Source: Jejuia pallidilutea (lineage in GTDB: Bacteria; Bacteroidota; Bacteroidia; Flavobacteriales; Flavobacteriaceae). From it: DNA of 64,000 nt. The stretch spans positions 340,876 through 404,875 of the forward strand of contig NZ_PVEO01000003.1 of assembly GCF_002973595.1 (NCBI RefSeq), read 5' to 3'. The notes under the pieces are model-generated. The model was given only the letters and a program-made list of their open reading frames with translations. It was not told the origin of the DNA and did no database searches. The first letter of the stretch is position 1; each line of letters begins with the position of its first letter. Shown in pieces: positions 51,344-59,602 of the stretch. The position numbers and the translations under genes are program-made.

Positions 51344-52609
51344 ATGGCAAAAACCGATCCTTATGCTGCTTTAAGAATTAAGGAATTCAATATTTTTTTA
51401 CTACTACGCCTATTTTTAGTGTTTGGGTGGTCTATGCAATTTATTGTAATAGAGTGGCAAGTGTATAGTTTAACTAAAGACCCTTTGTCGCTAGGAATAA
51501 TAGGTCTTATGGAAATTATTCCAGCTTTTACCATGGCATTGTTTGCAGGTCATATTGTAGATCAAAAAGAAAAAAGGAACTTATTTGCATTGTGTATCGC
51601 CGCTTTTTCCTTAATAAGCTTAGGGTTGTTTTTATTAACTTCAAATACAATTGTTGGAGATTGGTCTACAACATCTATTTTGTATTGCATTTATGCACTG
51701 GTATTCTTTGGAGGGTTTTTGCGTTCGTTTTTTGGGCCTATTATTTTTTCGTTGGTAGCCTTAATTGTCCCCAAAAAAATCTATCCTAATGCAGCTACTT
51801 GGAGTACCAGTACATGGAAAACAGCAGCAGTTCTTGGGGCACTTTTTGGAGGTTTTGCAATAAGTTGGATTGGTGTAACCAAAACATTATGTGTTGTGTT
51901 TTTTATGGTTTTGGTTTCATTTTGTCTGGTTTTTTTAATAGAAAAGAAACCAATATTGAACAAAAAAATTGGAGAACCCGTAAAAGAAAGCTTAAAAGTA
52001 GGTGTGCGTTTTGTGTTTCAAAATAAAGCTATTTTAGGCGCTTTAACTTTAGATATGATTGCTGTTTTGTTTGGGGGTACAGTAGCAATTCTTTCGGTTT
52101 TTGCACAAGATGTTTTAAAAGTTGGTAGCGAAGGTTTTGGTATTTTAAATGCGTCCATATCTATGGGGAGTATTGTAACTATGTTTGCTACAACTTACAT
52201 TCCAATAAGTAAAAATACCGGTAAAAAATTATTGATTTCAGTATTTATTTTTGGAGTGAGTATTATAGGTTTCGGGCTCTCAAACATCTTCTGGGTAAGT
52301 GTTTTAATGTTATTTATAAGTGGTGCTGCCGATGGTATTTCTATGATTATTAGGCAAACTATTTTACAGTTGAAAACCCCAGATGATATGCGTGGGCGTG
52401 TATCGTCTGTAAACTCCATGTTTGTTGGTTCTTCTAACGAGCTTGGTGCTTTCGAGAGTGGATTGGCTGCTAAAATAATGGGGCCAGTTGCTGCTGTAAT
52501 TTTTGGAGGAAGCATGACGTTAATTACGGTTTTTGCCATAGGTGTTAAAAACCCGGTGTTAAGAGAGCTAGATTTAACCGAGGATGTTGCTGCAAGTGAG
52601 CTAGAATAA
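51344..52609 (+). CDS. MFS transporter (EntS-like exporter)
   Basis: A 421-residue protein with 12 membrane helices. RLFLVFGWSMQFIVIEWQVYSLTKDP and the loop-2 signature GHIVDQKEKRN place it in the major facilitator superfamily, in the group of EntS-type exporters; IIRQTILQLKTPDDMRGRVSSVNSMF near 330 is typical of that group. The substrate is unknown; siderophores or drugs are the known cargoes of relatives. Translation is probably coupled to recJ, but no functional link is evident. Confidence 0.83.
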   Translation: MAKTDPYAALRIKEFNIFLLLRLFLVFGWSMQFIVIEWQVYSLTKDPLSLGIIGLMEIIPAFTMALFAGHIVDQKEKRNLFALCIAAFSLISLGLFLLTSNTIVGDWSTTSILYCIYALVFFGGFLRSFFGPIIFSLVALIVPKKIYPNAATWSTSTWKTAAVLGALFGGFAISWIGVTKTLCVVFFMVLVSFCLVFLIEKKPILNKKIGEPVKESLKVGVRFVFQNKAILGALTLDMIAVLFGGTVAILSVFAQDVLKVGSEGFGILNASISMGSIVTMFATTYIPISKNTGKKLLISVFIFGVSIIGFGLSNIFWVSVLMLFISGAADGISMIIRQTILQLKTPDDMRGRVSSVNSMFVGSSNELGAFESGLAAKIMGPVAAVIFGGSMTLITVFAIGVKNPVLRELDLTEDVAASELE

Positions 52610-52683
52610 TATCTAGTAAACAGAACTTAAATTAGTAGGTTCTTAAACTAAACGCCTAAATTCGTGTAATTCGTATTTAATTG

Positions 52684-52691
52684 TACCTTTG
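52684..52691 (+). promoter_or_regulatory. Promoter -7 element for the trhO operon
   Basis: TACCTTTG, an exact TAnnTTTG match, 40 bases before the trhO ATG. Confidence 0.5.
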
Positions 52692-52731
52692 CGGCTTAAA
52701 ATATGTCTTTAACCTTAAAAATTAGTATAGC

Positions 52732-53811
52732 ATGCAACTGTACAATACGTTAAGCGCGAAAGAAAGAGCAGAATTAATCGAGAAAGCAGGCAAAGATCGA
52801 TTAACACTTTCTTTTTACCAATATGCCAAAATTAAGCATCCTCAAGAGTTTAGAGATCAATTATTTATTGCTTGGAACAAATTAGATGTTCTAGGCCGTA
52901 TTTATGTAGCTACCGAGGGTATTAACGCCCAATTATCGCTTCCTGCCGATCGTTTTCAAGAGTTTAAATCGCATTTAGAAACTATAGATTTTTTAAAAAA
53001 TATTCGTTTGAATATTGCAATAGAGCAAGACAACATGTCTTTTTTAAAATTAAAAGTTAAAGTGCGCCATAAAATTGTAGCCGATGGATTAAACGACGAT
53101 ACGTTTGATGTAACTAACAAAGGGATGCATGTTGGTGCAGATAAATTTAACCAACTCATAGAAGATGAAAACACCGTTTTGGTAGATATGCGAAACCATT
53201 ACGAGAGCGAGATAGGTCATTTTAAAAATGCGGTAACACCAGATGTAGATACCTTTAGGGAATCTTTAGATATTATTGAAGCCGATTTAAAAGCACATAA
53301 AGAAGACAAAAACCTTGTTATGTATTGTACAGGAGGTATTCGTTGCGAAAAAGCCAGTGCTTACTTTAAGCATAAAGGTTTTAAAAATGTGTATCAGCTA
53401 GAAGGTGGTATTATTGAATATACCAGACAAATAAAAGCACAAAATTTAGAGAATAAATTTATTGGTAAAAATTTTGTGTTTGATGAACGTAGGGCAGAAA
53501 AGATAAGCGATGATGTTATTGCGCAATGTCACCAATGCGGGGCTCCTTTTGATGTGCACACCAATTGTGCAAACGATGCTTGCCATTTACTGTTTATTCA
53601 GTGCGATACCTGTAAAGAAGAGATGGATAATTGCTGCTCTACAGCATGTAAAGAAATACATGCACTACCTTACGAGGCGCAAAAAGCACTGCGTAAAGGC
53701 CAAGGCAACAGCAACGATATATTTAAAAAAGGGCGCGCAGACCATTTACCATACAAGAAAGATTTAAGAAATATTTTTGAGACGTTAAAAGTTGATAAGC
53801 TTAAAGGTTAA
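52732..53811 (+). CDS. trhO: tRNA uridine(34) hydroxylase (rhodanese-like)
   Basis: Oxygen-dependent hydroxylation of U34 in tRNA anticodons, giving ho5U, the precursor of cmo5U-type wobble bases. The 359-residue protein has an N-terminal ferredoxin-like domain (TEGINAQLS), a rhodanese domain with the catalytic Cys199 in YCTGGIRCEKASAYF and the cysteine-rich tail CHQCGAPFDVHTNC and CCSTACKE, all as in TrhO/YceA. Three genes follow in the same direction with gaps of 3 bases or overlap. Confidence in family is high; the activity is taken from characterised homologues. Confidence 0.92.
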   Translation: MQLYNTLSAKERAELIEKAGKDRLTLSFYQYAKIKHPQEFRDQLFIAWNKLDVLGRIYVATEGINAQLSLPADRFQEFKSHLETIDFLKNIRLNIAIEQDNMSFLKLKVKVRHKIVADGLNDDTFDVTNKGMHVGADKFNQLIEDENTVLVDMRNHYESEIGHFKNAVTPDVDTFRESLDIIEADLKAHKEDKNLVMYCTGGIRCEKASAYFKHKGFKNVYQLEGGIIEYTRQIKAQNLENKFIGKNFVFDERRAEKISDDVIAQCHQCGAPFDVHTNCANDACHLLFIQCDTCKEEMDNCCSTACKEIHALPYEAQKALRKGQGNSNDIFKKGRADHLPYKKDLRNIFETLKVDKLKG

Positions 53812-53814
53812 GTT

Positions 53815-55059
53815 ATGCAGAAGATAGAATTAATGGCACCTGCTGGTAACTTCGAATCGTTACAAGCAGCTTTAGACAACGGTGCAGATTCGGTATATTT
53901 TGGTGTGGAACAATTAAATATGCGTGCAAGAGCATCCATAAACTTCACTTTAGATGATCTAGATGAAATTTCAAAACGATGTAAAGCTAAAAACGTAAGA
54001 ACGTACTTAACCTTAAATACAATTATTTACGATCATGATTTATCTATTGTAAAAACGTTGGTTAAAAAGGCTAAGGAAGCAGATATTACTGCAGTTATTG
54101 CTATGGATCAAGCTGTAATAGCCATGGCAAGAGAAGCTAATATGGAAGTACATATATCAACCCAAATTAACATCACCAATATCGAGACGGTAAAGTTTTA
54201 CGCCATGTTTGCCGACACAATGGTATTAAGTCGGGAGTTGAGTTTACGTCAAATAAAAAAAATTACAGAGCAGATTGAAAAGGAACAAATTAAAGGGCCT
54301 TCAGGAAAATTAGTAGAAATAGAAATATTTGGTCATGGTGCCCTTTGTATGGCAGTTTCTGGGAAATGTTATATGAGTTTACACTCGCAAAATTCATCAG
54401 CAAACCGGGGCGCATGTAAACAAAACTGCAGGAAGAAATACACGGTTATAGATCAGGAAACTGGTTTTGAAATGGAGCTGGATAACGAATATATTATGTC
54501 TCCAAAAGACTTGTGTACCATAGATATTCTAGACCAAGTAGCTAATGCTGGTATAAAAGTTTTAAAAATTGAAGGCAGAGGGCGTGCGCCAGAATACGTT
54601 GCCAAGGTTATTAAATGCTATCGAGAAGCCATCGATAGTATTGCTAACGGCACTTACAATAAAGCAGAAGTAGTGTCTTGGATGAAAACCTTAGAAACCG
54701 TATACAACCGTGGTTTTTGGAATGGGTATTACCTAGGGCAAAAATTAGGCGAATGGAGTAATGGCTCGGGGTCTCATGCTACTCAGAAAAAAGTATATAT
54801 AGGCAAAGGTGTGCATTATTATACTAAGGCTGGTATTGGCGAATTTCAAATAGATGCCTACTCGGTTTCTATTGGCGATACTATTTTAGTAACAGGCCCC
54901 ACAACTGGAGCAAAAGAAATGAAGGTTAGCCAAATGCTAGTAAACGATGCCAAATTACAAACGGCTAATAAGGGCGACTCTGTTACTATTCCTTTAGAAT
55001 TTAGAATCCGCCCATCGGATAAACTTTATAAAATCGTTGAAAATAAAGTGGAGGCCTAA
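53815..55059 (+). CDS. trhP: tRNA 5-hydroxyuridine synthase of the U32 peptidase family
   Basis: Prephenate-dependent counterpart of TrhO in tRNA U34 hydroxylation. It starts IELMAPAGNFESLQAALDNGADSVYFG and has the U32 signature GHGALCMAVSGKCYMS around 166, with further cysteines in NRGACKQNCRKKY that bind a 4Fe-4S cluster in this family. At 414 residues it lacks the C-terminal extension of RlhA. It is adjacent to trhO and shares one base with a downstream ferredoxin gene (TAATG). The name is assigned on family and neighbourhood; RlhA-like specificity is an alternative. Confidence 0.85.
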   Translation: MQKIELMAPAGNFESLQAALDNGADSVYFGVEQLNMRARASINFTLDDLDEISKRCKAKNVRTYLTLNTIIYDHDLSIVKTLVKKAKEADITAVIAMDQAVIAMAREANMEVHISTQINITNIETVKFYAMFADTMVLSRELSLRQIKKITEQIEKEQIKGPSGKLVEIEIFGHGALCMAVSGKCYMSLHSQNSSANRGACKQNCRKKYTVIDQETGFEMELDNEYIMSPKDLCTIDILDQVANAGIKVLKIEGRGRAPEYVAKVIKCYREAIDSIANGTYNKAEVVSWMKTLETVYNRGFWNGYYLGQKLGEWSNGSGSHATQKKVYIGKGVHYYTKAGIGEFQIDAYSVSIGDTILVTGPTTGAKEMKVSQMLVNDAKLQTANKGDSVTIPLEFRIRPSDKLYKIVENKVEA

Positions 55060-55289
55060 TGGTTGTTATTACTTTACAGCGCAACAAGTGTATTGGTTGC
55101 AATTACTGTGTGGAATTGGCGCCACAGCAATTTCAAATGTCCAAAAAAGACGGAAAATCGGTATTACTAAAATCTATAGATAAAAAAGGCTTTTTTACTT
55201 TAAAATCTAATGACGATTTAATTTTTGATGCTTGCAATAACGCAGCAAAGGCGTGTCCTGTACATATAATTTCAGTAAAACAACGTTAG
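55059..55289 (+). CDS. Single-cluster 4Fe-4S ferredoxin
   Basis: A 76-residue protein with CIGCNYC (Cys11, 14, 17) and a distal ACP (Cys66), which gives one complete 4Fe-4S site; Cys59 is extra. It is translationally coupled to trhP by a one-base overlap, so it may give electrons for the Fe-S chemistry of TrhP. That partner role is inference; a free-standing ferredoxin is not part of the E. coli system. Confidence 0.88.
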   Translation: MVVITLQRNKCIGCNYCVELAPQQFQMSKKDGKSVLLKSIDKKGFFTLKSNDDLIFDACNNAAKACPVHIISVKQR

Positions 55290-55427
55290 AGAGTGTTAAT
55301 CCTCTTTTTTAAGTACTGAGATAATCATATATTTACATCTTAAAGTACTTTTTTGTATTTTAAAAAAATCAGGTATGAATCTTCTTCCGATAAAGCTTAA
55401 GTTTTAGTCGGAATCAATATATAAAAT

Positions 55428-56705
55428 ATGGCTTGTGCAAGTTGCTCAACAAAAGACGGCTCTCCAAAGGGCTGCAAAAATAATGGTACTTGTGGGACAG
55501 ATAGCTGCAATAAACTAACCGTTTTTGATTGGTTAGCAAACATGTCTCTACCAAATGGTGAAAAACCTTTTGATTGGGTTGAGGTACGTTATAAAAACGG
55601 CAGAAAACACTACTACAAAAACACCGAAAATTTAACCTTAAGTATTGGCGATATTGTGGCTACTCAGGCACAAGCAGGTCATGATATTGGTATGGTTACC
55701 CTTACGGGCGAATTGGTTCGAGTGCAAATGAAGCGCAAAAACATTGCCCCAGAAGGTGAAGAAATTTTAAAAATATACAGAAAAGCAACCCAGAAAGATA
55801 TTGATATTTGGCAGAAATCTCGCGATAAAGAAGAGCCAATGAAGGTAAAAGCGCGCCAGTTTGCTATAGATTTGAAATTGCAAATGAAAATTTCAGATAT
55901 TGAGTTTCAGGGCGATGGCAGTAAAGCTACATTTTATTACACAGCCGAAGAACGTGTAGATTTTAGAGAACTTATTAAGGTGTTTGCTCGAGAGTTTAGA
56001 ACGCGTATTGAGATGCGTCAGGTAGGTTTTCGTCAAGAAGCTTCAAGATTAGGAGGTATTGGGTCTTGTGGGCGTGAGTTGTGTTGTTCTACGTGGTTAA
56101 CCGATTTTCGTTCTGTTAGCACATCGGCAGCACGCTATCAGCAACTATCTTTAAATCCACAAAAATTAGCGGGTCAATGCGGAAAGTTAAAGTGTTGTTT
56201 AAACTATGAATTGGATACCTATTTAGATGCGCTTAAGGAATTTCCTAAAACAGAGATAAAACTTAAGACTGATAAAGGTATTGCTGTTTGCCAAAAAACC
56301 GATATTTTTAAAGGTCATATGTGGTATGCCTATGAAGGCGAATGGATGAATTGGCATAAAATTACGGTACAGCAAGCCAACGAAATAATAGAAATAAACT
56401 CACAAAATAAAACAGTTACTAGTCTTGAAGAATATGCCTTAGATCTTGCCGAGGATACTAAAGTTGAGTTTGAAAACGTTGTGGGACAAGACAGTTTAAC
56501 ACGATTTGATAGTCCAAAGCGTAATAAAAAACGTAAAAATAATAGACGGAAAGGCAATCAAAATAAAAAGAACACTCAAAATAATCAAACAACACAGAGT
56601 GGTTCTAACACCAAAAACGAGACGTCTAAAACAAACCAAAATAAAAGAAGAAGAAACAATAAAAGAAAACCACAAAATAAAAATGCTAAGAATAACCAGA
56701 AATAG
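55428..56705 (+). CDS. ricT: RicT/PSP1 domain protein (YaaT-like)
   Basis: A 425-residue protein with the PSP1 domain. The diagnostic cysteines are in GSCGRELCCSTWLTDF near 209 and GQCGKLKCCLNYELDTYLD near 246; the N-terminal ACASCSTKDGSPKGCKNNGTCG adds a further cysteine cluster. In Bacillus, RicT works with RicA and RicF in an Fe-S complex that affects RNA processing and development; whether that holds in Bacteroidetes is not known. The C-terminal about 60 residues are a low-complexity Lys/Asn/Gln/Thr tail. The 3' end overlaps gldH by 23 bases. Confidence 0.88.
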   Translation: MACASCSTKDGSPKGCKNNGTCGTDSCNKLTVFDWLANMSLPNGEKPFDWVEVRYKNGRKHYYKNTENLTLSIGDIVATQAQAGHDIGMVTLTGELVRVQMKRKNIAPEGEEILKIYRKATQKDIDIWQKSRDKEEPMKVKARQFAIDLKLQMKISDIEFQGDGSKATFYYTAEERVDFRELIKVFAREFRTRIEMRQVGFRQEASRLGGIGSCGRELCCSTWLTDFRSVSTSAARYQQLSLNPQKLAGQCGKLKCCLNYELDTYLDALKEFPKTEIKLKTDKGIAVCQKTDIFKGHMWYAYEGEWMNWHKITVQQANEIIEINSQNKTVTSLEEYALDLAEDTKVEFENVVGQDSLTRFDSPKRNKKRKNNRRKGNQNKKNTQNNQTTQSGSNTKNETSKTNQNKRRRNNKRKPQNKNAKNNQK

Positions 56706-57180
56706 TGCTTTAATTCTGGCACTGGTTTTTTGTTTCATTTCCTGTGATGATCACCGTGTTTTTGATGCTTATACATCTGTGCCTAACAGGTGGCACAAAG
56801 ACTCAATAGTCAGTTTTAAAATTAATCCACCAGATACTGTTAACCCATATAACTTATTTGTAAACCTTAGAAATACCAATGCCTATAAGTATAATAATTT
56901 GTTTTTAATTGTAGAAATGACTTTTCCTCACGGAAAAATTATTAAGGACACATTGGAATATAGAATGGCAGAACCTTCAGGGAAACTTTTAGGAACTGGC
57001 ATAACCGATATTAAAGAAAATAAATTGTGGTACAAAGAAAGCGTTGTTTTTAACGAAGCTGGCGAGTACGAAGTTAGTATACAGCACGCTATGAGAGAAA
57101 GCGGTAAGGTAAATGGCATTACCCATTTAGAAGGTATTACAGATGTAGGTTTTAGAGTAGAAAAACCAAAAAATAATTAA
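56683..57180 (+). CDS. gldH: Gliding motility lipoprotein GldH
   Basis: A 165-residue lipoprotein needed for gliding in F. johnsoniae. The ATG at 56683 is chosen since it gives a proper lipoprotein signal, LILALVFCFISC, with Cys at about 20; a longer reading from 56506 would run through the low-complexity end of ricT in another frame. Family features are DHRVFDAYTSVPNRWHKDS and the region FPHGKIIKDTLEYRMA. The order ricT-gldH-class A PBP is typical of flavobacteria. With SprE it indicates a gliding, T9SS-bearing organism. Confidence 0.88.
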   Translation: MLRITRNSALILALVFCFISCDDHRVFDAYTSVPNRWHKDSIVSFKINPPDTVNPYNLFVNLRNTNAYKYNNLFLIVEMTFPHGKIIKDTLEYRMAEPSGKLLGTGITDIKENKLWYKESVVFNEAGEYEVSIQHAMRESGKVNGITHLEGITDVGFRVEKPKNN

Positions 57181-57244
57181 ACAGTTACATCGAGTAATTT
57201 CCATTAAGAGAAATAGTATCGATATGTATTAAAAATGGTAGTAC

Positions 57245-59602
57245 ATGGCAAAAGCAAAAACTAAAAAAGAAACTACAGAAGCCCAAGGATTTTCAAAGTA
57301 TGTACGATGGTTCTGGATAATGTTCTTGGGAGGAATTTTATTTATAATTCTTCTGTTTTTATTAGCATCTTGGAATGTATTTGGTGAAATGCCAGATCAT
57401 ACGGTTTTAGAAAATCCTAAAACAAACTTAGCCACTGAAATAATATCTTCAGACGGAAAAACTTTAGGTAAGTTTTATTTTAATGATAATAGAACACCTG
57501 TGGGGTATGAAGAATTACCAGATCACTTAGTCGAAGCTTTAATAGCTACTGAAGATGAGCGGTTTAAAAACCACTCTGGAATAGATGCTCGTGGTACATT
57601 GCGCGCCATTTTTAAATTAGGACGAGGCGGAGGCGCCAGTACAATTTCACAACAGTTGGCAAAACAACTATTTCATGGAGAAGGCTCTAAAAGGACTGTA
57701 GGTAGAATTACCCAAAAAATAAAAGAATGGATAATTGCTACCCGTTTAGAGCGCCAATATACCAAAGAAGAAATTATAGCTCAATACTTTAATATTTACG
57801 ATTTTGGTAATAATGCCGATGGTATAAGAAGTGCCGCGGCAATATATTTTGATAAAGAACCGAATGAATTAAGCTTAAAGGAATCTGCCATGTTAGTGGG
57901 GATGTTTAAAAATTCATCATTGTATAACCCAAGGCGCAACCCTGTTGGTGTAAAAAACAGGAGAAATGTTGTATTATTTCAAATGATGCGCAATGGTTAT
58001 ATTAGTGAAACCTTAAAAGACTCATTACAAAACACAGAACTCGATTTAAAATATACCCCACAATCGCATCGGGATGGAATAGCAACATATTTTAGAGGGT
58101 ATTTATCAACCTTTATGAAAGATTGGATTAAAAATAATCCAAAACCAGATGGCACGAAATGGAGTTTGTACAACGACGGATTAACTATTTATACAACTAT
58201 AGATTCGCGTATGCAAAAATATGCTGAAGCAGCTGTAGAACAACACATGCCTAGGTTACAAGCCGAATTTTTTGTTCAAAATACACCACAACGAAACCCA
58301 ACTGCGCCATTTTTGGAGCTAGATAATGAAGAGATTAAAGATTTGATGCAACGTTCTATGAAACAATCTGAACGTTGGCGGCATATGAAGTACGACCTAA
58401 AAAAATCTGATAAAGAAATTATCGAATCGTTTCAAAAACCAGTTCCAATGTCGGTTTTTGCATGGAAAGACGGTGAGCCTAGTGAAATAGATACGATTAT
58501 GAAACCCATAGATTCTATGCGGTATTATAAATCGTTCTTAAGAACCGGGATGATGTCTATAGACCCACGTACAGGCCATGTAAAAGCTTGGGTTGGAGGT
58601 ATGGATTATAAGCATTTTCAATACGATATGGTAAAACAAGGAAAGCGCCAAATAGGCTCTACGTTTAAACCGTTAGTGTATACCGCTGCGATAGACCAAT
58701 TACATTTTTCGCCTTGTGATGAGTTTCCAGATACCCCATTTTGTATAGAGGCCAACAAATACGGAAACCCCGAAGAATGGTGCCCAAAGAATTCTAACAA
58801 CGATTACGGTGGTAATCGCACTCTTAGAAACGCGTTAGCTAACTCTGTAAATACTGTTACAGCGCGTTTAATTGATAAAGTAGGTCCGCAAACTGTAGCA
58901 GATTTAGCAGCTAAATTAGGGATAGAGTCAGAAATTCCACCTGTGCCTTCCATTGCTTTAGGTACACCAGATATTAGTGTGTACGAAATGGTTGGTGCCT
59001 ATGCTGCTTTTGCTAACAAAGGCGTGTACACTAAACCAGTAATGGTAACAAGTATTGAGGATAAAAATGGTACCATACTATATCAATTTACTCCAGAAAC
59101 ACGTGACGTTATAAGCGAAGAAACGGCTTATGTGGCAACAAAACTTATGGAAGGAGTTACACAATCTGGTTCGGGGGCAAGACTAAGAACAAGAGGCGCA
59201 GATTCATACAGAGCAGATTACAGAGAAATAGTTACAGGTTACCCATACGAGTTTACAAATCCAATAGCTGGTAAAACAGGAACTACACAAAATCAAAGTG
59301 ATGGTTGGTTTATGGGTATGGTGCCCAATTTAGTTACTGGCGTTTGGGTTGGTGGTGAAGATAGAGCAGTGCACTTTAGAACAATTACCTACGGACAAGG
59401 TGCTGCTATGGCACTACCAATTTGGGCATTGTATATGAAAAGTTGTTATGCCGATGAAACGTTAAATATCTCTAAAGAAGATTTTGAAGCGCCTGAAGAT
59501 CTTTCTATAGTTGTAGATTGTTCGGAGTCTACTGGTGGAAAAACCATTATTAGTGATGATGATTTATTAAATGAAGAAGTACCTGAAGACTTAGAGTTTT
59601 AA
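57245..59602 (+). CDS. Class A penicillin-binding protein (PBP1A-like)
   Basis: A bifunctional peptidoglycan synthase of 785 residues. After a basic N-terminus and one membrane helix (about 20-44), the GT51 domain has the catalytic Glu103 in ATEDERFKNHSG and STISQQLAKQLF at 132-143. The transpeptidase domain has the SxxK motif as Ser472-Thr-Phe-Lys475 in GSTFKPLVY, the SxN motif in NSVNTVTARL and KTGTT at 677-681. The acidic Asp/Glu-rich C-terminus is a common feature of this group in Bacteroidetes. Follows gldH in the same direction. Confidence 0.94.
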   Translation: MAKAKTKKETTEAQGFSKYVRWFWIMFLGGILFIILLFLLASWNVFGEMPDHTVLENPKTNLATEIISSDGKTLGKFYFNDNRTPVGYEELPDHLVEALIATEDERFKNHSGIDARGTLRAIFKLGRGGGASTISQQLAKQLFHGEGSKRTVGRITQKIKEWIIATRLERQYTKEEIIAQYFNIYDFGNNADGIRSAAAIYFDKEPNELSLKESAMLVGMFKNSSLYNPRRNPVGVKNRRNVVLFQMMRNGYISETLKDSLQNTELDLKYTPQSHRDGIATYFRGYLSTFMKDWIKNNPKPDGTKWSLYNDGLTIYTTIDSRMQKYAEAAVEQHMPRLQAEFFVQNTPQRNPTAPFLELDNEEIKDLMQRSMKQSERWRHMKYDLKKSDKEIIESFQKPVPMSVFAWKDGEPSEIDTIMKPIDSMRYYKSFLRTGMMSIDPRTGHVKAWVGGMDYKHFQYDMVKQGKRQIGSTFKPLVYTAAIDQLHFSPCDEFPDTPFCIEANKYGNPEEWCPKNSNNDYGGNRTLRNALANSVNTVTARLIDKVGPQTVADLAAKLGIESEIPPVPSIALGTPDISVYEMVGAYAAFANKGVYTKPVMVTSIEDKNGTILYQFTPETRDVISEETAYVATKLMEGVTQSGSGARLRTRGADSYRADYREIVTGYPYEFTNPIAGKTGTTQNQSDGWFMGMVPNLVTGVWVGGEDRAVHFRTITYGQGAAMALPIWALYMKSCYADETLNISKEDFEAPEDLSIVVDCSESTGGKTIISDDDLLNEEVPEDLEF

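Noticed and set aside
56506..56682. Extension of GldH by 59 codons upstream
   Set aside because: The stretch is the out-of-frame reading of the ricT low-complexity tail, and the lipoprotein signal begins at 56683.
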